Origin: Parelaphostrongylus tenuis
Lineage: Eukaryota; Nematoda; Chromadorea; Rhabditida; Metastrongylidae
Reading direction: 5' to 3'
Length of the DNA stretch: 64,000 bases
NCBI GenBank assembly: GCA_019055375.1
Contig: JAHQIW010000379.1
Coordinates: 1 to 64,000 of the forward strand
Numbering within the stretch: position 1 is the stretch's first letter; every line of letters starts with the position of its first letter. The position numbers and the translations under genes are program-made. The notes below the pieces were generated by a model. The model was not told where the DNA came from and made no database searches. It was given only the letters and a program-made list of their open reading frames with translations. Of this stretch, positions 19,722 through 30,879 are shown in pieces.

Positions 19722-22572
19722 TGACTTGTCACTGAAACAAGAGCAAAAATGTTCTACGAGTTCTGCAGTTCTTTCAGCCCAGTACTATTCATCTTAATGC
19801 GCGGTAAAATGAACATATAACACGCGTAGTAGATCCATAATACTGAACAGAGTTCACTTCCTATGAAAAGGCAATTTGAAACGTTTCGCCAATGTCTACT
19901 GCCTACAATACAACTCTTAAAATTATTTATCAAGAGTGAGAAAGCCTTCGCTCCAATTTCTAAGCTCATGTTTGTATAGCCTAAGCGGTGATTGCATGAG
20001 CGTAGGTACAGTCTACCTAATCTCTTGCAAAGCGTGTAGTGATAAATATGTTGGCGAAACGGTAGGCCGCTCTATGCTCACATAGAAGAACACCTAGCTG
20101 ACAAACGTCTTGATAGACGGAACACCCCGCTAGGGACGCATAGAGCACAGAAGCACGACGGAGTTAATTTTAAAATCGAAGTCACCATCCTTGCGCAGGG
20201 GCAAAAAACATCAGCGCGAAAGATCTGGGAAGCGTTTTGGATCAATGCGACCAATCCAACCATAAACCGCAGGGAGGAATGCCTTGATATCACTCGTGAT
20301 TCGAGTCAGTGTATAAGACTGTTGTATTGATGGGTAGGGTGCATTACGAGCCTAAGTGTCTCCCTTTCCGGTGATCTCCACTTGGATCATTCAGAGGAAC
20401 ACATATAAAAAGCGGTGAGTATGTTGAGTGTTGATTTTTGCTTGATGCGATTGAAATCTATGTCTGGTGATTTTTTCTAAAGAAGTAATGGAGGTGTTTG
20501 ACTGATTGTATTGCAAACATTTTGACCTTTCCAGGTTCTGAAGAAGGCGAACTGCCGAAACGTCAGCTATCGAATAAAGTTTAATGTAACACCTCGTGTT
20601 CTGCTCAAAGAAGAAAATCAGGAATCATATTGAAGCATGCCGAGGTTAATAGACAGTCGGTCTTTGTCACGAAGTTGCCGATGGTCAGCCGTATCAACTC
20701 TCTCTGAAATCGTGGGGAACCGTGTTCCTAGATAATCCTATGTGATCAGTCAACAACATTTGAATTTGAGGAAGATTTCTAGCAAGTCCAAAACTAATTT
20801 TGCTGATTCAGAAAGTTAACGTTCCTGAGTGTCAAGAAAGAAATTTAAATAGGGTCTTACAAATACTGAACGGATAAACCGCCCGCATCCGGGAAGACTA
20901 GTGTTACTTCTAATTGATGTTAATATTTAGTAACAACGGTGATAAGATAAAGTAATCTAATGCATGCATTAGCTCTAAAAAACTTCGAAAATTTACAAAA
21001 TACGCCTGATTGCACAGATATCAATTCACAATAAGCCATCTGCACATTTTTTTCAATAATAGTCTTCCTCAACTATACTGTGCTTTGTGTATATGTGCAG
21101 TCACACAAGCTTATGTTAGAGGTTGAAAACCTACCCATCGTCTCTTCTGGCTTCAAAGCAGAAAGAGTCTTGCACTCAAAAGGATCATAATTAATCTGAA
21201 CAGTGAGCTGATTCAACATGTTCGAAATTATAACATCAGATAGACCTGCGCTACGACCTTGCTGTTCGAGAACTTCAGTCACCTAAAAAATAAAATTTCC
21301 AATTAGCTAATGGGGTTTCATGGGAGCAAAGCTTCATCAATTAGGTTATATTGAGCTACGTTAGCAAACCATGAAATTTCGATGGTGTTAAATCTCAGAA
21401 AACTTAGACTGACCTGCTTCACCTCATAGAATGGTGGAAAACCCTACAATCGGAGACTGATCAACCTACTGTTTGTAAAACAAGGCGAGATACGAATGAT
21501 TTAGCTGCATCTGAAGTAGCTGCGATACCTGAAAACTGAACTGGGGCACCGGCGGAAGCAGTAAAAACCATGTTCACTGGCAATGTGAAGCCTCTCAGAC
21601 TGTAATTCCTTGTCGTAGCTGCAACAAATTTTGTGACTCTAGCGTAAAAAACTGAAGACTTAATTATTGTGTTGAATGATCGCATGATGATTTAAGAAAT
21701 CGATTTTTTATAAATCTCGGCATTAAAGATTGATTTGTGTAGATCTTGAAGACTTATCTTAATCAGCAGACGCAAAGTTGGTAATGATAGTAGTAGTAAT
21801 GCAGTTTGATGAACGGCGTTTCGCCGACTTCACCGTCTATGGAGCCTACACGCACACTGTATTGAACTGTTCACATGATTAGGTGAATTATTAATGCTTT
21901 TTATACCGATCTTAGGTCAGATCAGAAGATCGAACGGAGGATAGACACCATGTTTAGCGTAATAGTCACGCATTCATCCTTCAGGCCTATTTATAAAACT
22001 ACTCTCGAAGCTTTAAGACGAAAAATCCAGAAATGAACCGGAAAAACGATTGAGTCGCTTTCACGCGAAGCATGGTACTTTTTCTCCGTTTATTTTTGAG
22101 TTGCCCTGAAAGCGACAGAAAAAAAATCAGTTATGCGCCAAATTTTTGAGCAATGTAATAGAACGTACGTCTAAGCGCCGAAGAAGACGAAGCCGTCGAA
22201 CTGTTATTACCACTACTGCTTATACTATTCTATTACCGACCTCGCCTCTGTTGAGCGAGATGAGTGTTTAAAATTAAGATCTGTTGAATGTATTGCTTAG
22301 GACTAATTTTCTTTCCCTTCTTTTCCTTTTTTTTTCTGCACAAAGTTCAAAATTTATTAGTCAATGTACTCGGATCAGAGCAGCTTATGAGTGGTGATGC
22401 ATTTCGCGTACCTTATTTCCTACAAGAATCACAAGTTTGTCTTTGAAATTGCAAAAATTTGTACCAAAAAAAGCTTTTGAAGCTTACCTTGACCTTGTGG
22501 CATTACACCACATCCTAACACCGCCAAGATGGTGGATAGCAGCAAAATAAGAAGGGCCGGAAATCTTGTCAT
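19184..22572 (-). CDS. Secreted nematode-family protein, complete five-exon gene
   Basis: Exons (minus): 22572-22488, 21636-21470, 21282-21135, 19540-19368 and 19312-19184. Phases agree throughout and give 233 residues ending in TAA. Exon 1 encodes a signal peptide (MTRFPALLILLLSTILAVLG, then CGVMPQGQG). Exon 2 has NYSLRGFTLPVNMVFTAS and FSGIAATSDAAKSFVSRLVL, exon 3 EVLEQQGRSAGLSDVIISNM and QLTVQINYDPFEC, exon 4 NCIIVGNTVTALCTAMNG and HLSISGTLT, and exon 5 TTNIIMANCSREMWHSVVNR and AVRMLAAGSF. I believe this is a nematode-restricted secreted family of unknown function; I cannot give a family name. Acceptors are AGAG at exon 2, TTTTTTAG at exon 3, TTATTGCAG at exon 4 and CTTTGTAG at exon 5. The last intron begins GC instead of GT. 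Intron 3 contains a Penelope-like fragment and a TA microsatellite. Decayed paralogues lie at 28.0, 33.9 and 52.5 kb on plus. Confidence 0.85.
19670..19722. repeat. (TA)n/(TG)n microsatellite
   Basis: TA and GTATATATA units. Located in intron 3 of the secreted gene. Confidence 0.9.
19985..20630 (+). mobile_element. Penelope-like element, 5'-truncated (GIY-YIG end and 3' tail)
   Basis: On plus the fragment encodes GTVYLISCKACSDKYVGET, the start of the GIY-YIG endonuclease that Penelope-like elements carry after the reverse transcriptase. A frameshift follows immediately (extra bases near GGTAGGCCGC); then come LGTHRAQKH-like and ISRDSSQ-like pieces in other frames. The 3' untranslated part carries a hammerhead-like motif (20534-20568) and ends near 20630. 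It is inserted in intron 3 of the secreted gene, antisense to it. Confidence 0.85.
20534..20568 (+). ncRNA. Hammerhead-ribozyme-like motif of the Penelope-like element
   Basis: Core order: GGTT, CTGAAGA, A, GGC-loop-GCC (stem II), GAA, ACGT, C, then AGCT. CTGANGA and GAA are the conserved hammerhead core. ACGT is self-complementary, so stem III could form only in a dimer. GGTT/AGCT can pair as stem I (with G-U pairs). Penelope-like elements are known to carry such minimal hammerheads. The single A before stem II departs from the consensus, so activity is uncertain. Confidence 0.5.
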
Positions 22573-25220
22573 AGTTATAGAACTTTTCTACACCTAAAGC
22601 ACAATATTCTTCTCTTACTTTGAATTGGATTATTCACAAGGCAATATGGGTTAAGTATCTAGCGGCAACAATGAGTCAGATGTTTTCACGGCTCTTCAAC
22701 TCTTTAACGAGCTTCAAAATTGGCCTATCCGTTTACTGCGAAGCGATTTTTTTTACGCTACTTCTATAACATGCTGTCCTTTAGAAGCAGGCGGAATTTA
22801 ATCGATGAGGACAAGTATAAATTAAATGCTGAATGAGAACGGGAAGTGTGAAAGCGATCGCTGAACAAAAGTCACTGAATGCGTCACTACTCCACGGGCC
22901 ACGGTTTGGGCCCCTACTACCCCGTTTGAATTGCTGCTTTATGAAATCCCAATCTTCCAAATATAAAAAAAAGTGACCGACAAAGTGTCGTCGTTAGAAG
23001 TGCACTTTTAAAAAGAAAATGTCAGGAAAACATTGATTGAGAAAACCGAAACACAAACTTTTAGATAATCTCCTTAACAGGAAATTTTCAAGAAGCGAAA
23101 GCAGTTTTTTCAAGCTCGAATGTTTTAGCATCTTCCTTCTGGACCGTCGATGAAGTCTTTTTTGTTGATGAAGCATGTAGGACGATATAGTTAATAAAAA
23201 ATCATTCGGCTAATATTTCAGTCTTCGTCTTCTTCAAAGTAGATGATTCTAGTCGATTGCTCACAGTCGTACGCCCTCATTCTGGTCCTCCTCCGTTGTC
23301 GACCGAGCCGAATCTCGTCTGGTGTATACTGCTCAGACGAAGAAACTCTTTTGGCAAAGCCCTCATATACGGGATGGCTGGTCATGATAGTGAATCTTCT
23401 TTGGTATGATTCTATTTTTCACGGAACAATCCATTTTGAATCCGTATGTACTATCAATCACATAGCGACTAGGAGTTTTGAGCTGGAAAAAACCAGACTC
23501 TACATTTTTGTAATAGGTTGATAGCTCAGATCTCAGCTATTTAGATAAATTACTCAGCCTTCCTTAGTGCGCTGCAGCAGCAGAAAAAAATATTTCAGAT
23601 AGAGGAAGAGTTTTTGTTTTAATTAACGGTAAGCGCGCTCGCAGCTATTTTAACAGTAGCCAACGCGTTGATTGCTTCGAGTGCAAAACGTAGTCTTTTT
23701 TCGCTTTTATAGCGCTCCAGAGCTGCTAATATTTCTCATATTGATTGATTGCTAATGATCATCAAAAATGTGGCAAAAACACAGGTACAGATGCCAGTTT
23801 TTTAGATAACGAACGCGTGAACGCCAAATGTGGAACGTATATACTCTTTGTCGGTGCTACAAAAGACCTTTCAAGAACCGAGCTTAGTATCAGAATGGCT
23901 GACTGGAAAAAAGCCAAGCAAACATGAGTGCTTAACGCAGTAGGCGCTATCAATTTATCGGCTCCTATTATGAATTATGAACGAAGGAGGGACCTTCATA
24001 GGCAATTCCGTGTTGTGACAGCTCCTTGTAGCAGTTCCGTGTTGTGATGGTTTCTGGTTGAAGCGTTAGTCAGCCATTGGCTTGATATTCAAAGCGAGTT
24101 TATTTGTCATATGAAAAGAAAATGAGATGGTAATATCCATAGTATGAAACAAAATCTTTTCTACATTTGCACAAAACCAAAAATTATTTCCGAATCGGAT
24201 AAGAAATCAGTTGTAAGAAGGATGTACGCAGTCGCCATTCGAGGAAGCGCGTTTTCTATGATGCATTCAGATATTTTTCTCAGAATGCCTTCAAGTTTAT
24301 TTTGAAGCTCTGATTCAACACTATTCCCTCTACACGCCTAAATGCTTTTGATGCATGTATCTCATGTGCAAAGAAGACCAGAGTATAACGTAAATTTTTT
24401 TTGTTCTTACAACACCTTATAAAAACTTTTTGAAACAGAAGATTAGCTCTAATTATTTCGAAATAAGCTGTCAAAATACCGAAACTTCAACTGAAAAGCT
24501 AACCATGTACCCTAGCCGGACTATCAGAGAAACTTAGTGTGATTTAATTTTATTTTGTTGTTAAAGCGCATCAAGAAGGGTTTCTTGCCATGTTAGCAAT
24601 ATCGTTGAGATTTGAGCTATAGAATGATTGCTAACGTCTAAGGAAAAACCTCCTTCCACCGAACATCGCAAGCACTGTGCAAAATTATTTTTTGACGAGC
24701 TATTTATTAGAGCACTGTATGTAATAAAATATATTATAACTAACAGATTTATTTCATATTATTCTTTATTCGACTTATTACAATTGACATGAGTCCAACC
24801 ACATTATAATTCATAATGAAAGAAAGCTTCATTCACTCAAAAGAGTTCCAATAGCACCGAAAGCATGCGAGCTCGTGGACAAATTGTGAAGTAATAAAAT
24901 ATTAAGGAACCTAGAATTCAGTTTAAATGCTTTCCATTTTGACTGCCACTTGCAGTGGTATGATCTGTGTTTTATTGGATTTACAGGGATATTTGTGTTT
25001 TATTTTCTTGGTCCATTCCTTCACAAAACCGGTAGAAGGATATGATGTTCAGCGAATCCCTAGAGCAAGGAGGATCCACTGGGCTACTCTTGCACGCGAT
25101 AGGGAAAAATGGAAGAGTTGATGGTACGGCTCGAGTCACTCGGCGATCAACGGGACGACAGGTGACACAGGTGATACAGGTGGTTGTGTTTTATAAATTT
25201 GCAAGGATATAGTGTGAACT
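22573..25220. other. Upstream region of the secreted gene, mostly unassigned
   Basis: No complete exon recognised. At 23985-24060 the reverse complement (CAACACGGAACTGCTACAAG, GAGCTGTCACAACACGGAA) resembles the flank blocks near 29390-29450 and 49556-49640, so this is part of the duplicated block in inverted orientation. At 22185-22215 and 23218-23240 there are GAAGAAGACGAAG motifs like decayed Penelope-like tails. The plus frame at 23243-23521 and the minus frame at 22994-23176 are not recognisable. Confidence 0.4.
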
Positions 25221-25224
25221 ATCA

Positions 25225-26110
25225 CAAATAATCACAAATTGGCACTAGAGCAAAAAACATCAATTTTATTGATCAAAAGTATTTGAAGTTGCTTAAAAAC
25301 ACTGTTCAAAATATGCGCCGTTAGCCTGAACACATTTCTGTCATTTCAGGCAAAAATCAGTACCGCGCTCATACAACTCCCTTAGATTCAAAGAAACTTT
25401 TCAATCCTCGACGCAAATGATTTATATCTCAAGACGTCTTCTCGTTTAGAAGGTGCTCCACCGACCAGAAGATGTGATGGTCAGACACTGCGGCAAGTCA
25501 AGTTTGTACGGTGGATGACTCACATACTGCCAATCTCGTACGGTCAATTTCATTCTTGCCAGTCTGATGACATGCTGCCTTGAGTTGTTTCAAAGCAGGA
25601 TAAGATTGCAGAGACGTCGACGTGACCCGAGTGCAGCGGTTCAGGTGCTCGCAGTAGTGCATGGCATTGATCGCCTTTCCGGCTAGCAGCAAATCTCAAT
25701 GAAATGCTTCAGTTGATTCGATGACGACGTCTCGATCAACTTCGCACGGACGTTCGAAGCGCAGCTAGTCCTTTAAACTGGTGATGCCGCCTCGAAGCTT
25801 AGCAAAGAGTCAAAACGAAGCTTGCGTGGGCATAAATCCTTGAGCACTTGCACGATTAATTAATCGAAGGCGGTATGTGCATAACGTCCCAATTCATACT
25901 CGCAAAGTAGCAAACTGCGATAAAAGCACCGTTGAGCGACCATGATAAGCAAGTATGAACAGATTCAGTACCAAAAGAAAGCTCAGAAAAGCCTGCACAA
26001 TTGATTTATTGCCTGAGAGAAGACAGAAATGTGTTGAGGTTGATGGCGTAAACTTTTAATAGTGTTGGTAAGCGATTTCAATTATTTCTCTTCAATAAAA
26101 AGTCGTTTTC
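25225..26110 (-). mobile_element. mariner element, internally deleted
   Basis: Long imperfect inverted ends of about 110 bp: TTGGCACTAGAGCAAAAAAC on the left, and on both sides AACACATTTCTGTC. On minus, from about 25980 down, the transposase start reads RSLLLCEYELGRYAHTAFD, then in shifted frames FAKLRGGITSLKD and FERPCEVDRDV. This jumps to the C-terminal half LLLAGKAINAMHYCEHLNR and on to RGLKSFFESKGV and a PEMTEMCSG-like end. The central catalytic part is missing and stops are frequent. Confidence 0.75.
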
Positions 26111-27640
26111 ACGCCTATTATGCATTTGACTTTATACGTACTACTTGAAGAGAGTGTGAGAACGTTTGCTTACCAGTTAATGATAACGAGTATCTCATTG
26201 CTTGCCCTCATGCTTCACCTCATCCGTTTACGTATTCTTTAATAAGTAGAAACTATACTGATATTAAGCTCTCAGCAAATCTCTTTTCAAAGTCCTCTAC
26301 CTGTTACAGCAATTATAAACTCTTACGTACCTTATGAAATGCCCATATCTCTGATATCCGCTTTGGTGTTCTATCCTGCACTCGCACGAAGTGTCGTTTC
26401 CAAAGACTATAAAAATCTTCTTACTGTCTTTCTCCAAGCGCTCATCTTTTGAAAGCCATCTTTTGCCCACCATACTTTTCGTATATTTCCGGAAATAAAT
26501 GACTCATTATCACGTGTGATTCCGCGCCATATCTCGGATCGATCTTTCTGCTACCGAAGCCCAGCTTTCTGTTGTATTTTTCCACTCGGATATTTTCTCT
26601 AAAACTTGGGTAGTTAGGCTTTTATATGAAATTATATAACACAACAAGGTAACGACGTTATGAATGTACCTAGAAGTCAGATAAACAATGCGCAGTCAAT
26701 AATACAGTATTACAGATAAACGTGCATGCACACTGCGAAAGATGTTTCTGAATTGCTTTTGTCAAACATAGTAAATAGCACGTTCCCTTATTGTATACGG
26801 AAATTGTGGTGGGCAAAAAATCCTCTATACAGGGGATGTGTTTCCAATGAACACTGAACCGAAAGGCAGCGTGCAACTGATGAGGCCATAAGATCGAAAG
26901 ACGTGTCTTGCACTATAGATGTGCCATACCAGACCTCATGAAAGGCTCAAAATATGTTACCAGATTACATTGCTTTGAGCGGCGTCAAAAATAGTCGGAA
27001 AAAAAGGTGCAGCAATTCGAAATTATTGAGAGTTAGTGAGGCAAGATCGCAATCAATAAGTTGCACCATTTTCATAATGAATTTTGTGAATTATAAGCAA
27101 TACGCATATATGAGAATTTTGAATTTACTTTGTAATATCTGATTGCAGAGGTAGGAAATGATATTGTCATTGCATTCATCTCCTAAAACAAGAACGATTT
27201 GCTGTTGAATTAAAAAAATTACAGATAATATAACTGGAATAAGGATAAAATAAATAAATTAACATAGAATTGCTCAACATAAGTTTATAAATTGCCTTTT
27301 CGTGAATATTTGGCTTTTCCCTTTGAAAATGTGACTAATGAAGGAAGATTTAGCGTTTTTCCTCTACTGAAAATAGCCTTATTGATTTTCTTCTAACTGA
27401 AGCGCGAGAAAAGTGTAAATTTCTTCAGACAACGGCCACATTAGCATTGATGCGAGCGCCACCGGCCCCTCTTCGTAGCCGCTCGAACGACCCGGCAGCC
27501 AAAATGACCATCGTCTGCAAAGGGATAAATCAAAGTGGCTGAGCAGTCTTAGAAAGCTCTTAGAATGCTCAACGAGCTGTGACACCAACGTAACTTGCGT
27601 ATAAATGCTGGATTTAGAATTAATGTCCCATTAACGATCT
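26111..27640. other. Mostly unassigned; exon-like frame at 26327-26600 (-)
   Basis: On minus, a frame with VEKYNRKLGFGSRKIDPRYG, then MSHLFPEIYEKYGGQKMAFK and, after two stops, DFYSLWKRHFVRVQDRTPKR, ends at a good donor (CATAAG, GTACGTAAG). The composition looks coding and the stops suggest a pseudogene. Family not recognised. The GC-richer patch 27390-27590 has a 69-codon minus frame without known relatives. Confidence 0.35.
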
Positions 27641-27989
27641 GACTCACAATATAGAAAACTGTTTTGAATGAGTCTACAGAATCTGCCTAGACATTCAAGT
27701 GATGGGAACGAAAGTTTTCACAAACGTGTAGAGATATCCGTTCATGATTTTGGTGCCAACTACAATCTCGACAGTACTGAAAGTGGAGTGATGCCTGCAA
27801 GTCAGGATAATGAGGACAGTATAACTCACTCTTACATGAAAGTTCATAAACTGTAATGAAGATATATCTGAAACGTTACCACTGCACAGTGGATGATCAA
27901 ATCCGGGATTTCTGATAAAGGGATCTTGAATTGTGAATAAGAAAGGTGAAACATACATGATAAATTGGTCAAAATAATAATTCAACTAA

Positions 27990-28050
27990 CGAATATTGCA
28001 AAGAGATTGCAAAATTTCGTTGCAGCGACATCTAGGGCTTTCTTCACGCA
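27990..28050 (+). pseudogene. Exon 2 fragment of the secreted family, copy D
   Basis: The frame gives KRLQNFVAATSRAF, matching the start of exon 2 in the copies at 21636 (TKFVAATTRN) and 52.8 kb (KLQNFVAVGNRTF). The similarity stops after about 15 residues. A mariner begins some 90 bases later (28136). No other exons of this copy were found. Confidence 0.5.
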
Positions 28051-28135
28051 GAAATACCAAGCGGACTCTTGTTTTTGCCATAGAGAAGATTCTGAAAATT
28101 TTTTTCAAACCGTTTATATTAGTTGCACTAGGTGT

Positions 28136-28850
28136 TTTTATAAGCTTTTGCGCTAGAATTATAGATCTCACCCTTCATAATCGAGAATATTTGAAATTAC
28201 TTAGCAACACTATTCAGAGCATGCTCCATCAGTCTGAACACATTTCTGCCATCTCTCAGCCAACAAATTAGTTCGCGCTCATAAAACTCGTCATCCTTGG
28301 ATCCGAAAGTCTTCAACACAAATGATCGATGTATCGAACTACTTCTTGCTCAGGATGTGCTGCAGCTACTGGGAGAGGTGATAGTCACACGCCAACAAGT
28401 TAGAACTGTGCGACGGATGATCCAGCGACTCTCAGAGGTGACTACTACGGTCAAGTTTCTCCTTGTCAATTTGACGAGATGCAGCCTTACGTTGTCTTGA
28501 AGCAACATGAGATTGCGACGACGTCAACGTTTTGCTGGCGCCAAACTCTGCATCGAATCGAAGCGTTTGTTTGGACACAAATATTTTAACCTTTACACGG
28601 TTGATGTTCCGAAGGAGGTCTGAGCATTGCGTCCAATTCCAACTCTTGAAGTAGCAAAACGATAAAGGCTCCGTAAATTTGATACCGCAAGAAATTCAAA
28701 AATTCTGCACCAAAGAGTACTTGTCGCCGAAGAGATGGCGAAATGTGCTCAGGCTGATGGGGCATATTTTGAATACTGTTGCTGAACAATTTTAATTATT
28801 TTCGGTTATAAATTTGATGTCCATTGCTCAGTGTCGAAATTTATAAGAAG
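28136..28850 (-). mobile_element. mariner element, internally deleted
   Basis: The ends are imperfect inverses: TTTTGCGCTAGAATTATAGA and, on the other strand, TTTCGACACTGAGCAATGGA. Both then share AGCAACA(C/G)TATTCA and TGAACACATTTCTGCC-like blocks. On minus, the N-terminal part reads FCYFKSWNWTQCSDLLRNIN, then FVSKQTLRFDAEFGASKTLT. Relative of the element at 25225. No catalytic core. Confidence 0.7.
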
Positions 28851-28979
28851 ACCTGACAAAAGTGAAAAGCAAGAGTGCTCGTTCAAGCTGCCGGATGTAC
28901 AAAGAGAAGCCTTCCTATGTCTTGTTGAATCTCTCTATGGGTTATCAATATTTGTTTCTACTGATGAACTTACACAAAG

Positions 28980-30420
28980 TTGTTAATAATCTTTCTTACG
29001 GCTAACATTTCAATAGTTTCACCTTTATCAGAGACACGATGATTTGAGTTTAGTGCCCACAGTGAATGCTCCTTTTGTTATCTTTGTCTTCAAAGCCGTC
29101 ACATTAAGACTAATAGAGCAAGGTGAGGTATCGCATGATTGAAGCCAACGTTGTCCTTTCATTCCGGAATTCGGCCACCATGCCGGTGGCCTGACGCTAC
29201 TACAACACAATATACATAAAATAACCAACTCTATCCATATGATTTTGAATCAGGTCGGTTCAATACAATATTGTATTCGGAGTGTAGGAAGAATGCGTAG
29301 CATAGCATGGCACTCGCTAAGCAATTCAACTAAATCAACATATAACTGCCACAACACAAAGCTTTTGTAACGCAGTTTGCTAAACAAAGGAATTTCTACA
29401 ACACGGAACTCCTACAACAGGAAGTGAGAACGCGGAGCTAATACAACAAACTGTTGCTTATTCAGTTGTTCTTGTTGATTATTCAGCCTCGTTCGGCGTG
29501 TCTATGAAAACTTCCGTGACATGACCAATCATTCTTTAATGTTGATAGCGCTTTTAATACGATTGTCGTTCACAAACGAGACAAAACAGTAATATCACAT
29601 TGCTAGTCGGACAACTCTTGTTAATAGGCTAATTGTGAGGTCCCCATACGGAAACATGAAACATTTTCATTGTAACTCCCTGTATATCAAACAATGAGTG
29701 ATAGTCGTCAGAAGTGACACGCTCATGCCGTCGTTCTCTGGATAGTAATTGTGCAAACTGATGACTGAGCACTTCTAACCTAAGCTTGATTACTAGAACA
29801 CAGATGACATCTAAGTGCGTGACAGCGTCGTTTAGAAAATAGCAGCTTCAAAGTACATGAAAAACCTAAGTCTGGAGGACTATTCCTTGATAGAGTAGTC
29901 TTTTTTGTTGTTGATAGGCAAATCGATGCAAGACGGATATGAAATTGATAAATGTCTAGTTTATTTTCGCATTTATTCAGAAGCTCAAGATGCAGAATGG
30001 GCCAAACTGACTACCCATTATAGGAAAACATCATTTCGGTTTCTCAGATGGTCCTTTTTGAAACACTGGAGAAATGAGGTAAGCCACTGAAGGTTCGTAA
30101 CCGTTCCACAAATGGAGTTATATTTCACTATACGAAATATGCAATATCAAATTTTGTTTTCCATACATCTCAAAGAAATTGCGCAAAGCTGATGTCTCAT
30201 AAACATTCACTCTGATTAGAAATATGGAACGTCTTGAAAGACGTGTAAGGAAGCTTTTGCCCAGCGTGAGGTCAATCGCATTCTTCTTAAGAACGCTCAC
30301 TTTATTGACTCATCTCGATACCTTGCCAATCCCATAAAAGTGGAGGAATTCCGCGCGTCACTGCAAGACTTGTTGTCTCAACGCGACTGATTTTCTCTTA
30401 CTGAATGTGTTGCTGATAAC
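28980..30420. repeat. Duplicated block, copy 1 (partner 49010-51760)
   Basis: Shared in order with 49-51.8 kb: a minus frame with MKGQRWLQS (MKGKRWLYS in the partner), TGATTNAGTACAANTTGTATTCG, CTACAACACGGAACTCCTAC-like tracts, CAAAACAGTNA, CATTTCGG(T/T)CT, ACTGGAGAAATGAG, and GACTCATCTCGATAC with CCAATCCCATAAA. The block lies upstream of a decayed secreted-family gene in both places. The coding content of the original block is unclear. Confidence 0.65.
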
Positions 30421-30439
30421 GTAAATAGTTGAGAAAAGA

Positions 30440-30865
30440 CCTCAAAACGTGAACAGAACCATCTAAGATTATTAATGAATAGCAACATTTTATATGGTAA
30501 TATTAAAGAAACGAAAATAATAAATAGTTCAAATAAGTACGACATTAACACTACAATAACAGAAACTATAATGAACGGTATATCAATAAGTAATGATATG
30601 CAATAAACCAATAGTTGGAATACATACATTGAGACATGTTGAGTTCAATGTTATTCAATTATCAGTTTCCATGTTGAGATGTTCACCATTTCTGTTGTAG
30701 AAGTGATTAGTGGACATGAAAAGGTACCAAGAGCTTAAGTTCTATTAAACTACCATGTGCTCGTTTGTTGTGGGGATGTTTCTTCACATCGGCATAAAAT
30801 CACGGGGTGAAAATAAAGGTGAAAGGCGTTCGAATTTTCAGTAGTCCTCCTGTAAAACTGCACAT
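30440..30865. repeat. 3' flank of the secreted-family unit, copy 1
   Basis: ATGCAATANAACNATAG, ACATTGAGACATGTTGAG, CATGTNAAGATGTT, GGACATGAAAAG and GTGAAAGGCGTTCGAATTTT recur at 36190-36610 (downstream of copy B) and at 54080-54270 (downstream of copy C). It follows that a third gene copy once lay just upstream here, of which only the fragment at 27990 is left. Confidence 0.6.
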
Positions 30866-30879
30866 GTCAACGTGTCATA

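Noticed and set aside
20078..20293. Minus frame of 71 codons, also at 32173-32388
   Set aside because: Antisense of the GIY-YIG part of two Penelope-like copies; conserved only because the repeats are.
25225..28850. Foldback mariners built from two 3' halves
   Set aside because: The similarity of the two ends at first suggested inverted 3' halves, but the right ends continue into the transposase N-terminus; they are ordinary, internally deleted copies with long inverted ends.
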